A DNA stretch of 64,000 nucleotides from Actinotignum timonense (GCF_900155575.1 NZ_LT706966.1:1469577-1533576); one strand, 5' to 3'; numbered from the stretch's first letter, positions 27,504 to 36,543 are shown. The notes: a model not told the origin generated them from the sequence alone. Translations and numbers: made by a program.

Positions 27504-28034
27504 GTGGCGAAGAAAAAAGAAGGAAAGCTGAGCGCGGCCCAGCAGGCGAAAGCCGCGGCCGATGCGCATCAGGTGATCGCGCGCAATAAGAAGGCGCGCC
27601 ACGATTATTTCATCGAGGACACCTTTGAGGCGGGGATGTCGCTATCCGGGACCGAGGTGAAGGCGCTGCGCATGGGGCGTGCTTCGCTGGTGGACGGCTG
27701 GATTGAGGTGGATCGCGGGCAGGTGTACGCGCACGGGATTAATATCCCGATTTACGCGATGGGGACGTGGACGAATCACGCGCCTACCCGCAAGCGCCGC
27801 CTGCTGCTGCACAAATCGGAGATCGAGAAGCTGGCGCGGGCGGTCGAGGCGAAGGGCTATACGATTGTGCCCCTCGAGCTGTATTTCGTGCGCGGGCTGG
27901 CCAAGCTGGAAATCGCGGTGGCCAAGGGCAAGCAGGAATGGGATAAGCGCGAAACAATCCGCCGGCGCGAGGCGGACCGGGAGGCGCAGCGGGCGATGTC
28001 TGCTGCACGGCGCCGCGAAGGGCTGGTGCGGTAG
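27504..28034 (+). CDS. smpB: tmRNA-binding protein SmpB
   Basis: 176 residues. SmpB binds tmRNA and rescues stalled ribosomes. The OB-fold motifs IARNKKARHDYFIEDTFEAG, LSGTEVKALRMGRASL, and KRRLLLHKSEI are present. The basic C-terminal tail (TIRRREADREAQRAM) that enters the decoding centre is intact. The family is usually about 155-160 residues; the extra length is an N-terminal Lys/Ala stretch (MAKKKEGKLSAAQQAKAAADAH). GTG start with GGAGAAG upstream. No tmRNA gene follows within this window; a CRISPR array does. Confidence 0.95.
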   Translation: MAKKKEGKLSAAQQAKAAADAHQVIARNKKARHDYFIEDTFEAGMSLSGTEVKALRMGRASLVDGWIEVDRGQVYAHGINIPIYAMGTWTNHAPTRKRRLLLHKSEIEKLARAVEAKGYTIVPLELYFVRGLAKLEIAVAKGKQEWDKRETIRRREADREAQRAMSAARRREGLVR

Positions 28035-28156
28035 CGTTTCCGCGCAATGAGTGGCACGGCTTGAAGCTGTAGATCTCGGGGTTGGTGAAGTTACCAATCT
28101 GCCGCAAACGAAATTGCACGTCGTTTACTTTAGGTGAGTGGTGTGGGGTAGCAGCG

Positions 28157-28550
28157 GAGTTGCCCCCGCTCGTGCGGGGAAGAGTCGCTAAAGAATCCCT
28201 TAACCGTTTCGATGGCGGAATTACCCCCACGTACGCGGGGAAGAGATTGCTGTTTCCAGATCGAGGCGCAACTCCTTGGAATTACCCCCACGTACGCGGG
28301 GAAGAGGATCTCACTACCCCTCGGGATTATGCCAGGCCGGAATTACCCCCACGTACGCGGGGAAGAGGCGTGAGGGGTTGCGCTGCGTGTAGGATCATCA
28401 GAATTACCCCCACGTACGCGGGGAAGAGTTTCGGCGCCCTCACTCCAATCATTTACCCATGGAATTACCCCCACGTACGCGGGGAAGAGCTTAAGCGCCG
28501 GTACCACTTTTTCCTGAATCCAGAATTACCCCCACGTACGCGGGGAAGAG
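28157..28550 (-). CRISPR. Orphan type I-E CRISPR array, 7 repeats, 6 spacers
   Basis: Seven 28-base repeats begin at 28157, 28218, 28279, 28340, 28401, 28462 and 28523, exactly 61 bases apart, so all six spacers are 33 bases. The repeat reads GAATTACCCC...GGGGAAGAG on the plus strand. The first copy (28157-28184) is degenerate (GAGTTGCCCCCGCTCGTGCG). In the usual type I-E orientation (CTCTTCCCCG...) the array is transcribed on the minus strand, so the degenerate copy is the old, trailer end and the leader would begin at 28551. No cas gene is present in the window. Confidence 0.95.
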
Positions 28551-29008
28551 CCTGCCTGACCTGGTTGTTTACTCGCGGCAGATCCGGAAATCTGACTGGA
28601 ATAGAGTTCCAAATTTACGGTTCGCTGCGAGAAATTCCCGGTACGCCAGTGCTCCGCGTGTCACGAGCATGTCAGTTCCCACACCTCAAATTTAGCTTAT
28701 TACGTCCTGCCTGTCGTTATCGGACACAAGGGGGGCGCTTCTGATTACCAGGTTTGACTATGGTGACAGAGCGCTTACCAGACCGGCGGTGCCCCAGTAT
28801 GACGGGGCATGTGTATCTTCTTCGCCTGGTTCTTTGCCCTTAACATGCTGTCTGTCAAGCGCAAGTTAAAACTGCACGGCTAGCGTAACCGAAACTGCAC
28901 GCCCTCACCGAACAGGCAATCTTGCCCGGCGCTATGTGGCCAAGCAGCGGTGAGATGTGCTGGTGACCGGGTTCCTTTGGAGATCTGGTTCCTGCGGAAA
29001 GCAGGTTC
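28551..29008. other. 458-base gene-free stretch: CRISPR leader side and IS terminal remnant
   Basis: No credible gene. The part next to the last repeat should be the CRISPR leader. A small hairpin (TGCCCC with GGGGCA) lies at 28790-28809. An IS21-like terminal repeat array occupies 28853-28932. I looked for a cas2 remnant on the minus strand and found none that I could recognise. Confidence 0.6.
28853..28932 (+). repeat. IS21-like terminal repeat end (right-facing)
   Basis: Begins TGTCAAGCGCAAGTTAAAAC and carries two GAAACTGCAC-type units of about 25 bases, then a stretch starting CCCTCACCGAACAGG. The same sequence, inverted and with four units, ends at 42605. Terminal TGT/ACA plus several internal copies of a short unit is the IS21-family pattern. 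No transposase gene is attached. Confidence 0.6.
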
Positions 29009-29353
29009 CTAAGCGTCAGTAGCGTGCTCCTTGCCGTCGGCAATATCGGTGAGGGCGAAATGTTCGTAAATACGCTGCTGTTGGTCCTCGGTCAGGCCGT
29101 CCTCCACCGACCAGGCCGGAGCGCTGGCCACTGCTTCTGCGGAAACCGAGAGGATGAGCCTGCCCTCAACCAGGCGCGAACCGCGCAGCGGAACCAGGGC
29201 GGAGCGAAGATTGAATAATCCCCGCCCGATGAGAGCGAAAGTGGGTTGCCCGCTGGCATCATCGAGAAAAACCTCGCGCACCGGCCCAATCTCCGCTTCG
29301 GAGCGGTCATAAGCGGTGGCATCCATAATGTCGCGGACGGTTACCTCAGCCAT
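29009..29353 (-). CDS. PRC-barrel domain protein (short)
   Basis: 114 residues, essentially one PRC-barrel domain: VRDIMDATAYDRSEAEIGPVREVFLDD, then PTFALIGRGLF and ALVPLRGSRL. It is clearly paralogous to the first about 100 residues of the next gene upstream (29454-30263). PRC-barrel proteins of this kind often appear with general stress genes and may bind RNA or partner proteins. The function is unknown. It lacks the DUF2382 part of its neighbour. Confidence 0.85.
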   Translation of the reverse strand: MAEVTVRDIMDATAYDRSEAEIGPVREVFLDDASGQPTFALIGRGLFNLRSALVPLRGSRLVEGRLILSVSAEAVASAPAWSVEDGLTEDQQQRIYEHFALTDIADGKEHATDA

Positions 29354-29453
29354 TCTTCCTCTTTCCCTAGCTTCGCTGCGCGGCTGACGTGCCTGCGCGG
29401 CTCACGTTCCTGCCTGGCTGTCTGCCTAGCAGGCCAGGTTTTTCACGAGCCTA

Positions 29454-30263
29454 CTACTTGGTGGAGCGACCCGTTTTATCTTCGATTTCGATCTGTTCCT
29501 TGGCTACATCTTCGGAGACCGTTTCGGTATCCTGCACGACATCCTTATGGAGAGATACCCGCTCAACGGGTACGGTTTCCTTCTCTACATTGACGCGTTC
29601 TTCATGAAGGGTGACAGCGGCGCCCCCTTCAGAAATTTCACCAACGTACTCTTCACCTTCCTTGATAGGGGTGCGTTCCACCCGCACTTCTTCGCGAGTC
29701 ACGGGCACCTCCACCGTTTCGGTGTCATGCACAACGTACTTGTGCAGCCGCACGGTACCGGTCGCCACATTGTCCTTAGAAACATTGAGGCGCTCTTCAG
29801 AACGAACCACGGAATGATCATCCGCGTCAGTTACCGGGGCGGGATGCTCGGCCGCAGTGCGGGGTGTGCCCTCTGAAGCGCCGCCGGCCGTCTCCGGTAC
29901 ACCGGCACCTACCGGCGGAACCTCGGTGGAGTACCGGTCACCTTCGCGTGCATCCGTGAGGTGGTAGTGGGCGAGCAGGCGGTCCTGCTCTTCGGGGGTG
30001 ATGCCCTGTTCCACATCGAAATCAGGGGCATCCTTAATCGCATCCTTGACGAAAGCCAGGTGGAGTTCTTCACCCTCGAGGTGCGAACCGCGCAGCGGAA
30101 CGAGACTGGAGGACATACCGAAGAGCCCGTGGCCCACTTCCACGAAGAAGGGCTGGCCCGTCTCGGCGTCAAGGAATACCTCCTTTACTCCGCCGAGCTT
30201 ATCGTTATGGGAATCAAATGCGGTGGCGTTCAGGAGATCCTGAACATTCTTGTTCTCGGCCAT
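29454..30263 (-). CDS. PRC-barrel plus DUF2382 (YsnF-like) stress protein
   Basis: 269 residues. The N-terminal PRC-barrel (about 1-105, with VKEVFLDAETGQPFFVEVG) is followed by a Pro/Thr/Gly linker and a DUF2382 domain (about 145-262) with repeated VNVEKETVPVERVSLHK-like strands. YsnF/AvaK-type proteins are linked to general and oxidative stress in Gram-positive bacteria by expression data, without a known activity. It lies 100 bases upstream of the shorter PRC paralogue on the same strand. Confidence 0.88.
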   Translation of the reverse strand: MAENKNVQDLLNATAFDSHNDKLGGVKEVFLDAETGQPFFVEVGHGLFGMSSSLVPLRGSHLEGEELHLAFVKDAIKDAPDFDVEQGITPEEQDRLLAHYHLTDAREGDRYSTEVPPVGAGVPETAGGASEGTPRTAAEHPAPVTDADDHSVVRSEERLNVSKDNVATGTVRLHKYVVHDTETVEVPVTREEVRVERTPIKEGEEYVGEISEGGAAVTLHEERVNVEKETVPVERVSLHKDVVQDTETVSEDVAKEQIEIEDKTGRSTK

Positions 30264-30551
30264 ATGTGGTGTGCCTTCCTGATAGAAAATGTAGAACCGA
30301 GGCCAGGTAGCCGAAGCTAACTGCTCACGTGTGGTGGTGACACCTACTTCCCAGCCACGGCCGGAGAGTTTGGCCCCTACGCGGCGTGGGCGGTGCGGGA
30401 AGAACGCAATCTGCCTGGGAACTCTGGCGAGTTCACTTGCAGCCTACCGTGATGCAGGTCATATAGCTGGGTGTTTAGCTCACGGAATAACTCTCGCTGC
30501 TGGCCGTGCGGTACCCTCATCCATGACGCAGGAAGGGAAGAAGGGAAGCAT

Positions 30552-31805
30552 ATGGCGGAGAATGCCGCATGGCCGGCGATTCAGCTGGGCGATCTGACTC
30601 TGGCCACGCCGGTCATGCTCGCGCCGATGGCCGGCGTGACCAACCCGCCTTTCCGCCAGCTCTGCCGTGAAGAAGCCGAAGCGGGAATTCGGCGCGCGAT
30701 GGCCAGCAGTGCACCGGATGCGCCCTCCCCAGAACCCCACGCGCCCGGCTCCTACGCCCCAGCCGGGCTGTGGGTGTGCGAAATGATTACCTCCCGGGCA
30801 CTGCTGGAACGCACCCCGGAAACCATGACCATGATCCAGCCCGATCCGAGCGATCCGGTGCGATCCATCCAGCTCTACGGGGTGGAACCCAAGGTGGTGG
30901 CCGCGGCGGTGCGGCTCCTCATCGAGGAAAACCGCGCGGACCACATCGATATTAACTTCGGCTGCCCGGCCCCCAAAGTCACCCGCAAAGGGGGCGGTTC
31001 GGCCCTGCCGTGGAAACTGGATTTGTACGAGGACCTCGTGCGAGAGGCCACCGCAGCAGCGAGCGCCGCGAACCGCGGGCGCGATCACGCCGTACCCATC
31101 ACCGTGAAATTCCGGATCGGGATCGACGCCGCCCACGAAACTTTCCGGGACGTGGCCCGCATCTCCGAAGATTACGGGGTCGCCGGGCTCACCTTGCACG
31201 CGCGCACCACCGCGCAGCATTACGCCGGCCACGCGAACTGGGATTTTATTGCAGAGCTCGTAGACTCCACGGACCTGCCCGTCTTTGGTAACGGTGATGT
31301 TTTCGACGCCGCAGATGCCGCCGCGCTGCGCGCCCATACCGGCTGCGCCGGGGTGGCTGTCGGGCGCGGCTGCCAGGGCCGGCCCTGGATTTTCTATGAT
31401 CTGGCTGCTCTCATGCACGGGGCTAGCGCCCAGCGCCGCCCCACGTTGCGCGAAGTCGCCGCGATGATCGAGCGCCATGCCCGCCTCTCGGTGGAGCATT
31501 TCGGAAGCGAAAATAAAGCCATGCGGGAGCTGCGCAAGCACATCACCTGGTATCTCAAGGGCTTCGCGGTGGGTGGGGAAACCCGCCACTCGCTGGGGCT
31601 GGTCTCCACCCTGGAGGAACTCCACGAACGCCTCCAGGCCCTGGACTTGGATCAGCCTTATCCGGCGGCTGCGGAAGGTAAACGCGGGCGCGCAGGCGGG
31701 GAAAAACGCCCGCATCTTCCCGATGGCTGGCTCGATTCGCGCGAGCTTACCCCGGAGCAAGCGGCCCGAATCCACGAAGCCGAACTCGATATTTCCGGCG
31801 GCTAA
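30552..31805 (+). CDS. dus: tRNA-dihydrouridine synthase
   Basis: 417 residues. FMN-dependent enzyme that reduces uridines in the tRNA D-loop. TIM-barrel motifs are present: PVMLAPMAGVTNPPFRQLC, QLYGVEPKVV, DINFGCPAPKVTRKGGGSAL (with the catalytic Cys), VKFRIGID, LTLHARTTAQHYAG and GNGDVF. ATG at 30552 with GAAGGGAAG upstream. The length exceeds the usual 330-380 owing to insertions after REEAEAGI and at the C-terminus. It is followed by dgt and dnaG, a standard actinobacterial order. Confidence 0.94.
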   Translation: MAENAAWPAIQLGDLTLATPVMLAPMAGVTNPPFRQLCREEAEAGIRRAMASSAPDAPSPEPHAPGSYAPAGLWVCEMITSRALLERTPETMTMIQPDPSDPVRSIQLYGVEPKVVAAAVRLLIEENRADHIDINFGCPAPKVTRKGGGSALPWKLDLYEDLVREATAAASAANRGRDHAVPITVKFRIGIDAAHETFRDVARISEDYGVAGLTLHARTTAQHYAGHANWDFIAELVDSTDLPVFGNGDVFDAADAAALRAHTGCAGVAVGRGCQGRPWIFYDLAALMHGASAQRRPTLREVAAMIERHARLSVEHFGSENKAMRELRKHITWYLKGFAVGGETRHSLGLVSTLEELHERLQALDLDQPYPAAAEGKRGRAGGEKRPHLPDGWLDSRELTPEQAARIHEAELDISGG

Positions 31806-31895
31806 ACCAACCACGCCGCGGCGCTTGCCTCAGGCCCGGTGCCCCGCCCGTCACGACCGCACCGCTCGCCGCCACCGCACCGCCCGCGGGCTTGG

Positions 31896-31907
31896 TACCC
31901 TCTAGCT
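31896..31907 (+). promoter_or_regulatory. Leaderless -10 element (dgt)
   Basis: TACCCT lies 6 bases before the GTG at 31908; no Shine-Dalgarno sequence is present. Confidence 0.45.
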
Positions 31908-33158
31908 GTGACGGATTTATTTGGGGCGGCCGAAGTTTACGGGCCGGATGACCGCGAGCGCTGGGTGCATGAACCACCCAAATCCCGTTCGCGTACCGAT
32001 TTTGAACGCGACCGCGCGCGGGTGCTGCATTCTTCGGCGCTGCGCCGCCTGGGCGCGAAAACTCAGGTGCTCGGGCCTGAATCGGATGATTTTGTGCGCA
32101 CCCGCCTCACCCATTCCCTCGAAGTGGCCCAAATTGGGCGCTCGCTGGCGAAAAACTTTGGATGCGACCCGGATATCGTGGAAACCGCGTGTTTGTGCCA
32201 TGACCTCGGGCACCCGCCCTTCGGGCACAACGGGGAGCGGGCCCTCGCGGAAGTGGGGGAGGAGATCGGCGGTTTCGAAGGCAATGCCCAAACCCTGCGC
32301 ATCCTCACCCGCCTGGAACCGAAACGCACTACCCGCACTGGGCGCCCGGCGGGCCTCAACCTCACCCGCGCCACCCTGGATGCGGTGATCAAATACCCGT
32401 GGGGTAATAACGAAGGCCCGGGCGGCACCCCGAAATTCAATTACTACCGCGATGATGCTGATATTTTCGAGTGGATCCACGGAGAACACGGGCACAACCG
32501 CTGCGTCGAAGCCCAAATCATGGATCTGGCCGATGATATTGCCTATAGCGTCCACGATGTTGAAGATGCGATCGCCCGCGGATTCTTCGACCCGTCCTGC
32601 CTGACCGACCCGGGGGAGCGCCAGAAAGTCGTGGAGGATACCCTGGCCTGGTATGGCGAACCGAGCGCGGGCGAGCTTTCTGATGCGCTTGACCGCCTGC
32701 TGCGCGAAGAAGCCTGGCCGGTGCACTTCGGTGGCAACTACCGTGATTTTGCCCGCATGAAGGACCTCACCTCCGACCTCATCGGCCGTTTTGTTTCCGC
32801 CGTATGCCAGGCAACCTGGGCGCAGTCCGGGCATGGCAAATTGGTGCGCTACAACGGTAACGTCGTCGTACCACCAGAAACTTTTGCCGAAATTACGGTT
32901 CTCAAAGGGATCGCGGTGGCCTATGTTATGGCTCCGCGCGAACACGAACCGCATTACGTGGAGCAGCGCGCCATTATTTTCGACCTCGTCGAGGCGCTCT
33001 TGGAGAATCCGGATGAGTTGGAGCCGCATCTGGCGGAATTGTGGGCGAGCAGCGATAAGGACGCGCGGCTGCGTTTGGTGATTGACCAGGTTGCTTCGCT
33101 CACCGATCTCTCGGCGCGGCAGTGGCACGCGCACCTGTGCGGGATGCTGCGGCACTGA
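31908..33158 (+). CDS. dgt: dGTP triphosphohydrolase-like protein
   Basis: 416 residues. HD-domain dNTPase that splits dGTP (or other dNTPs) to nucleoside and triphosphate. Motifs: RTDFERDRARVLHSSALRRLGAKTQV, RTRLTHSLEVAQIGR, CHDLGHPPFGHNGE (the HD metal pair), and DLADDIAYSVHDVEDA. This is the type found beside dnaG in actinobacteria. The GTG at 31908 gives the expected N-terminus; upstream in-frame codons look non-coding. Confidence 0.94.
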   Translation: MTDLFGAAEVYGPDDRERWVHEPPKSRSRTDFERDRARVLHSSALRRLGAKTQVLGPESDDFVRTRLTHSLEVAQIGRSLAKNFGCDPDIVETACLCHDLGHPPFGHNGERALAEVGEEIGGFEGNAQTLRILTRLEPKRTTRTGRPAGLNLTRATLDAVIKYPWGNNEGPGGTPKFNYYRDDADIFEWIHGEHGHNRCVEAQIMDLADDIAYSVHDVEDAIARGFFDPSCLTDPGERQKVVEDTLAWYGEPSAGELSDALDRLLREEAWPVHFGGNYRDFARMKDLTSDLIGRFVSAVCQATWAQSGHGKLVRYNGNVVVPPETFAEITVLKGIAVAYVMAPREHEPHYVEQRAIIFDLVEALLENPDELEPHLAELWASSDKDARLRLVIDQVASLTDLSARQWHAHLCGMLRH

Positions 33159-33273
33159 TGTTCCGGCACTGATGTTCCGGCGCCCGCGGCCCCGGCGTGC
33201 GCCGCGGTTCGCGCGTGCGGAACGCGGTGAGCGCGTGAAACGGTTCGAGCGTGCGCTGCGCGGCGGGCTCGCT

Positions 33274-33286
33274 TAGACTAGGCGGC
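33274..33286 (+). promoter_or_regulatory. Leaderless -10 element (dnaG)
   Basis: TAGACT lies 7 bases before the ATG at 33287; no Shine-Dalgarno sequence is present. Confidence 0.5.
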
Positions 33287-35383
33287 ATGGCCGGGCTCAT
33301 CAAAAGGGAAGACATCGATCGGGTGCGCGCCGCGGTGCGGATCGACGACGTCGCCTCCCAGTACGTGGTCCTGCGCCCCGGTGGGGTGGACTCCCTCAAA
33401 GGCCTGTGCCCCTTCCATGACGAGAAAACTCCGTCCTTCCACGTGCGCCCGAACCTGGGGCGCTGGCATTGCTTTGGCTGCGGGGAAGGCGGCGACGTTT
33501 TCGCTTTCGTGCAGCGGGCCGAAAGTATTGATTTTGTGGAGGCGGTTGAGCTGCTGGCGCGGCGCGCCGGAATCGAGCTGCATTACGAGGGCGCGCGTGA
33601 ACGGCGGCCGGGGGAGCCGTCCAAGCGGCGGCTCATCGATGCGCACCGGGTTGCCGTGCAGTTCTATCGCGCCCAATTCGATACCCCGGCGGCGGCCCCG
33701 GCCCGCACGCTCCTGGCCGAACGTGGTTTTGAGCGGGCGGCCGTTGACCATTTTGAATGCGGCTACGCCCCGGACTCCTGGGACGCGCTCTATACGCACC
33801 TGCGCAGCCACGGCTTTTCCGACCGGGAAATCGAAACGGCGGGCCTGGCCACCCGGGGCAACCGCGGGCTCTACGACCGTTTCCGCGGGCGGCTCATGTG
33901 GCCGATTTTCTCCATCACCGGCGAACCTATCGGCTTCGGGGCGCGCCGCCTCGGGGAGGATGACCGCGGCCCGAAATACCTCAATACCCCCGAAACACCG
34001 ATCTACAAAAAATCGCAGGTGCTGTACGGCCTCAACCTCGCGAAAAAGGAGATCGCGACCTCGCGTTCCGTGGTCATCGTGGAGGGCTATACGGACGTCA
34101 TGGCCGCGCACCTGGCCGGAATCACCACGGCGGTAGCAACGTGTGGTACAGCTTTCGGGGCGGAGCACGTCAAAATTGTGCGGCGGCTTTTGGGCGACGG
34201 CGCCAATCCGGCCGCCGGGGTGGTGCTCTCCTCCGGGAAGGCTTACGGCGGCGAGGTTATTTTTACGTTCGACGGCGATAGTGCCGGCCAGAAGGCAGCT
34301 TTGCGTGCTTTCGGGGAAGATCAGGCTTTCGCCACCCAAACCTACGTGGCGATTGCGCCGGATAATCTGGATCCCTGCGATGTGCGGCTCCAGCGCGGGG
34401 ATGAGGCGCTGCGCGAGGTAATCGCCGGGCGGCGCCCCCTTTTCGAATTCGCGATTCGCTCCCTGATTGAGGACCTTCCGCTCACCACCGCGGAGGGCCG
34501 CAGCGCCGGGCTACGGGTGAGCGCGCCGATTGTGGCGGGGATTAGAGATCGGGTACTGCGCGGGGAATACACCCGGAATCTGGCCGGCTGGCTCGGCATG
34601 GATGAGCACGTGGTGCGCCAGGCGGTGGCGGAAGCCGGGCGCCAGGGGCGAGCCCAGGCGCGCGCGGTGCTGGAGGCAGCCAGCGAGCACACCCCGAGGG
34701 CGCTAGCGGCCGGCGGTGCGCAGCAGGCGGGAGTCGCGGTGCAGCCGGGGAATGCGCCGTCGTACCAGGCGGCAGCGCAAAGGACGGGTACAGTGCAGGG
34801 GAGTGCGGCCGATGCCGGTACCCACCGGGCGGCGACCTTGCCGCCGGTGTCGCAGCTGCGTGACCCTACCGAAAAAGTCGAGCGGGCTGCGCTGGAGATT
34901 TATCTTCAGCTTCCGGCTTTTGCGGCACGGGCGGAGATGGATAATCTGCCTCCGCATACGTTCACCCATCCGGTGCACCACGCCATTCATACGGCGATTC
35001 GGGCGGCGGGCGGAACCCGAGTATTTGCCGAGCGCTTCGCGCAGCTGACCGGCGCGGGTATGGACGTAGAACACGCCGAGCCCCAGGCGAGTGCCGCTTA
35101 CGTGGAGGCGGTGATTGCGGCCGGTGGCCCGGAGCTAGCCGGAGTGATTTCCCAGCTCGCCGCCGAGCCGCTCCCGGAGACCGATGTGCAGCGCCTCCCG
35201 CACTATGTGTGGGGGATTGCCCTCGCGCTCATTCGGCTAGGTGTGCTACGCCAAATCGAGGACGTGCGTTCCGCGCTCCAGCGCACCAATCCGGAAGATG
35301 CCGCCTACCAGCAGCACTTCGCCCGCCTCATGGAACTCGAGGCGCAGCGCCGCACATGTGAGGAGCGCATGGAGCTGGGGTAG
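33287..35383 (+). CDS. dnaG: DNA primase
   Basis: 698 residues. Makes RNA primers for DNA replication. The N-terminal zinc-binding domain has CPFHDEKTPSFHV and WHCFGCGEGGD (CHC2 type). The Toprim domain has VIVEGYTDVMAAH and IFTFDGDSAGQKAA. The C-terminal about 160 residues form the DnaB-helicase-binding region, preceded by an Ala/Gln/Gly-rich linker. Between the Toprim motifs an insertion (GVVLSSGKAYGG) is present, of a kind also seen in other actinobacterial primases. Confidence 0.96.
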   Translation: MAGLIKREDIDRVRAAVRIDDVASQYVVLRPGGVDSLKGLCPFHDEKTPSFHVRPNLGRWHCFGCGEGGDVFAFVQRAESIDFVEAVELLARRAGIELHYEGARERRPGEPSKRRLIDAHRVAVQFYRAQFDTPAAAPARTLLAERGFERAAVDHFECGYAPDSWDALYTHLRSHGFSDREIETAGLATRGNRGLYDRFRGRLMWPIFSITGEPIGFGARRLGEDDRGPKYLNTPETPIYKKSQVLYGLNLAKKEIATSRSVVIVEGYTDVMAAHLAGITTAVATCGTAFGAEHVKIVRRLLGDGANPAAGVVLSSGKAYGGEVIFTFDGDSAGQKAALRAFGEDQAFATQTYVAIAPDNLDPCDVRLQRGDEALREVIAGRRPLFEFAIRSLIEDLPLTTAEGRSAGLRVSAPIVAGIRDRVLRGEYTRNLAGWLGMDEHVVRQAVAEAGRQGRAQARAVLEAASEHTPRALAAGGAQQAGVAVQPGNAPSYQAAAQRTGTVQGSAADAGTHRAATLPPVSQLRDPTEKVERAALEIYLQLPAFAARAEMDNLPPHTFTHPVHHAIHTAIRAAGGTRVFAERFAQLTGAGMDVEHAEPQASAAYVEAVIAAGGPELAGVISQLAAEPLPETDVQRLPHYVWGIALALIRLGVLRQIEDVRSALQRTNPEDAAYQQHFARLMELEAQRRTCEERMELG

Positions 35384-35411
35384 TTCACTCCAAATACTCG
35401 GTTGATTATTC

Positions 35412-36170
35412 TCAGGATTCTTTAGCACCAAGAGAACGCGAGATCTTTGCTGCGGTTTGTTTAACTTGAGGAACCAAGGCAATGACTTCGTCCATGCTTT
35501 TCTCCAATGTTAAAGTCGTGATTGATAATGCATGGTTCACCCGTCCAAGATGGTTGCGAATAGGGACGGCAACACATCGAATTCCGGGAACATTCTCTTC
35601 GTCGTCAATAGCGAACCCGCGGTCACGAACTGTGTCGATTTCTTTTATCAGTTCAGCGGTTGTCGAAATAGTTCGGGGTGTATGTTTAGGGAGTTGCATC
35701 TCTGCCACGTAACGAATGATCGCCTCATCCTCTTCCTCGGCGAGGAAACACTTACCAATTGAAGTTGAATGGAGAGGAAGCCGATCCCCAATTCGTGATG
35801 GTATGCGGTACGGGGTATCAGTTTCTTGTATGGCAACATAAACGGCATCTTTACCGTTCCTCGCCCCAATGTGCACTTGGCACCCAACTTCGCGGGCAAG
35901 TTGTCGGATGTAGGGTTTCGTTTGTTGAGAGATGTCGATTCTTTCGAATGCTGTTGCGGCGAGTGACAAAGCAGCCGGTCCGGCGTAATAGTTTCCGTCA
36001 GGGCTTACCGCAATGAACTCGTACTTCACCAAAGTTTGGAGAAGGCGATGCACACTAGATTTTGCCAGGCCGGTCGCGTTAACGATGTCGGTAAAACGGG
36101 GGTGTTGCAGTGCTGCCTGAAGAACAATGAGAGTTTTATCGGCTGCGCTCGGGCTCTGTTTGGTACTCAA
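35412..36170 (-). CDS. IclR-family transcriptional regulator
   Basis: 252 residues. An N-terminal winged helix (DIVNATGLAKSSVHRLLQTLVKYEF, about 24-50) is followed by an IclR effector domain (REVGCQVHIGARNGKDAVYVAI, GKCFLAEE, RGFAIDDEENVPGIRCVAVPI). The start appears to be TTG at 36170, since no ATG lies near the domain start. It is divergent from the L-fuconate dehydratase gene, so it probably controls the fuconate genes in response to a sugar acid. Two palindromes built of TTCCA/TGGAA half-sites lie in the shared intergenic region. Codon use is more AT-rich than in dnaG next door. Confidence 0.9.
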   Translation of the reverse strand: MSTKQSPSAADKTLIVLQAALQHPRFTDIVNATGLAKSSVHRLLQTLVKYEFIAVSPDGNYYAGPAALSLAATAFERIDISQQTKPYIRQLAREVGCQVHIGARNGKDAVYVAIQETDTPYRIPSRIGDRLPLHSTSIGKCFLAEEEDEAIIRYVAEMQLPKHTPRTISTTAELIKEIDTVRDRGFAIDDEENVPGIRCVAVPIRNHLGRVNHALSITTLTLEKSMDEVIALVPQVKQTAAKISRSLGAKES

Positions 36171-36205
36171 GAGAAGAACCTTCTTCTAGATCGATACGGA
36201 CCACC

Positions 36206-36224
36206 AGTTCCATTTTATGGAACT
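36206..36224. promoter_or_regulatory. Palindrome, candidate IclR-type operator 1
   Basis: AGTTCCATTTTATGGAACT is a perfect inverted repeat with 8-bp arms and a 3-base centre. It ends 36 bases upstream of the regulator start codon. Confidence 0.55.
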
Positions 36225-36500
36225 CAATTGTAGATGGTTGACTGTTGCTTGTGCGCCTCCTCTCGTAAGGAGCCTTGAGGAACCGGAAACGATTCAAAGT
36301 CATGCGGGAAGAGTCGCCCCGCATTTGTTTTGAACCTGAAATTATTATTTCCTGTAGCTTTGGCGAGATTATGAGAATGTGTGAAGGGTGTCATACCTAA
36401 ATACTAAACCCGCGTATTTGTGCAGTTTTACGCACTGGGTGCAAATCTTGGTCGCAAAAGGTCCTAGGATAGTTCCCCAAATGGGACTAGGGTTCATGAC

Positions 36501-36513
36501 GTGGAACTTCCAC
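36501..36513. promoter_or_regulatory. Palindrome, candidate IclR-type operator 2
   Basis: GTGGAACTTCCAC is a perfect palindrome around a central C, made of the same TGGAA/TTCCA half-sites as the site at 36206. It ends 30 bases before the dehydratase start. Confidence 0.45.
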
Positions 36514-36543
36514 GGTGGGTAACTAAAACAAAGGAGTTTACTC

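Larger units (their letters stand above)
36171..36543. other. Divergent regulatory region between iclR-type gene and fuconate dehydratase
   Basis: 373 bases with no gene. It is AT-rich relative to the flanking core genome and contains two candidate operators (36206-36224 and 36501-36513), one just upstream of each divergent start codon. No unambiguous promoter could be read by eye. Confidence 0.6.

Noticed and set aside
28035..28156. tmRNA gene downstream of smpB
   Set aside because: No tmRNA-like acceptor ends, tag frame or T arm could be found before the CRISPR array.
28082..28744. Open frame across the CRISPR array and its flank
   Set aside because: It repeats ELPPRTRG/TPTYAGK-like peptides that come from the DNA repeats and has no coding character.
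28551..28852. Remnant of cas2 or cas1 next to the array
   Set aside because: Minus-strand frames give short peptides without recognisable Cas motifs and with several stops.
30963..31291. Several open frames inside dus and dgt on both strands
   Set aside because: They are explained by codon bias of the real genes and show no protein-family features.
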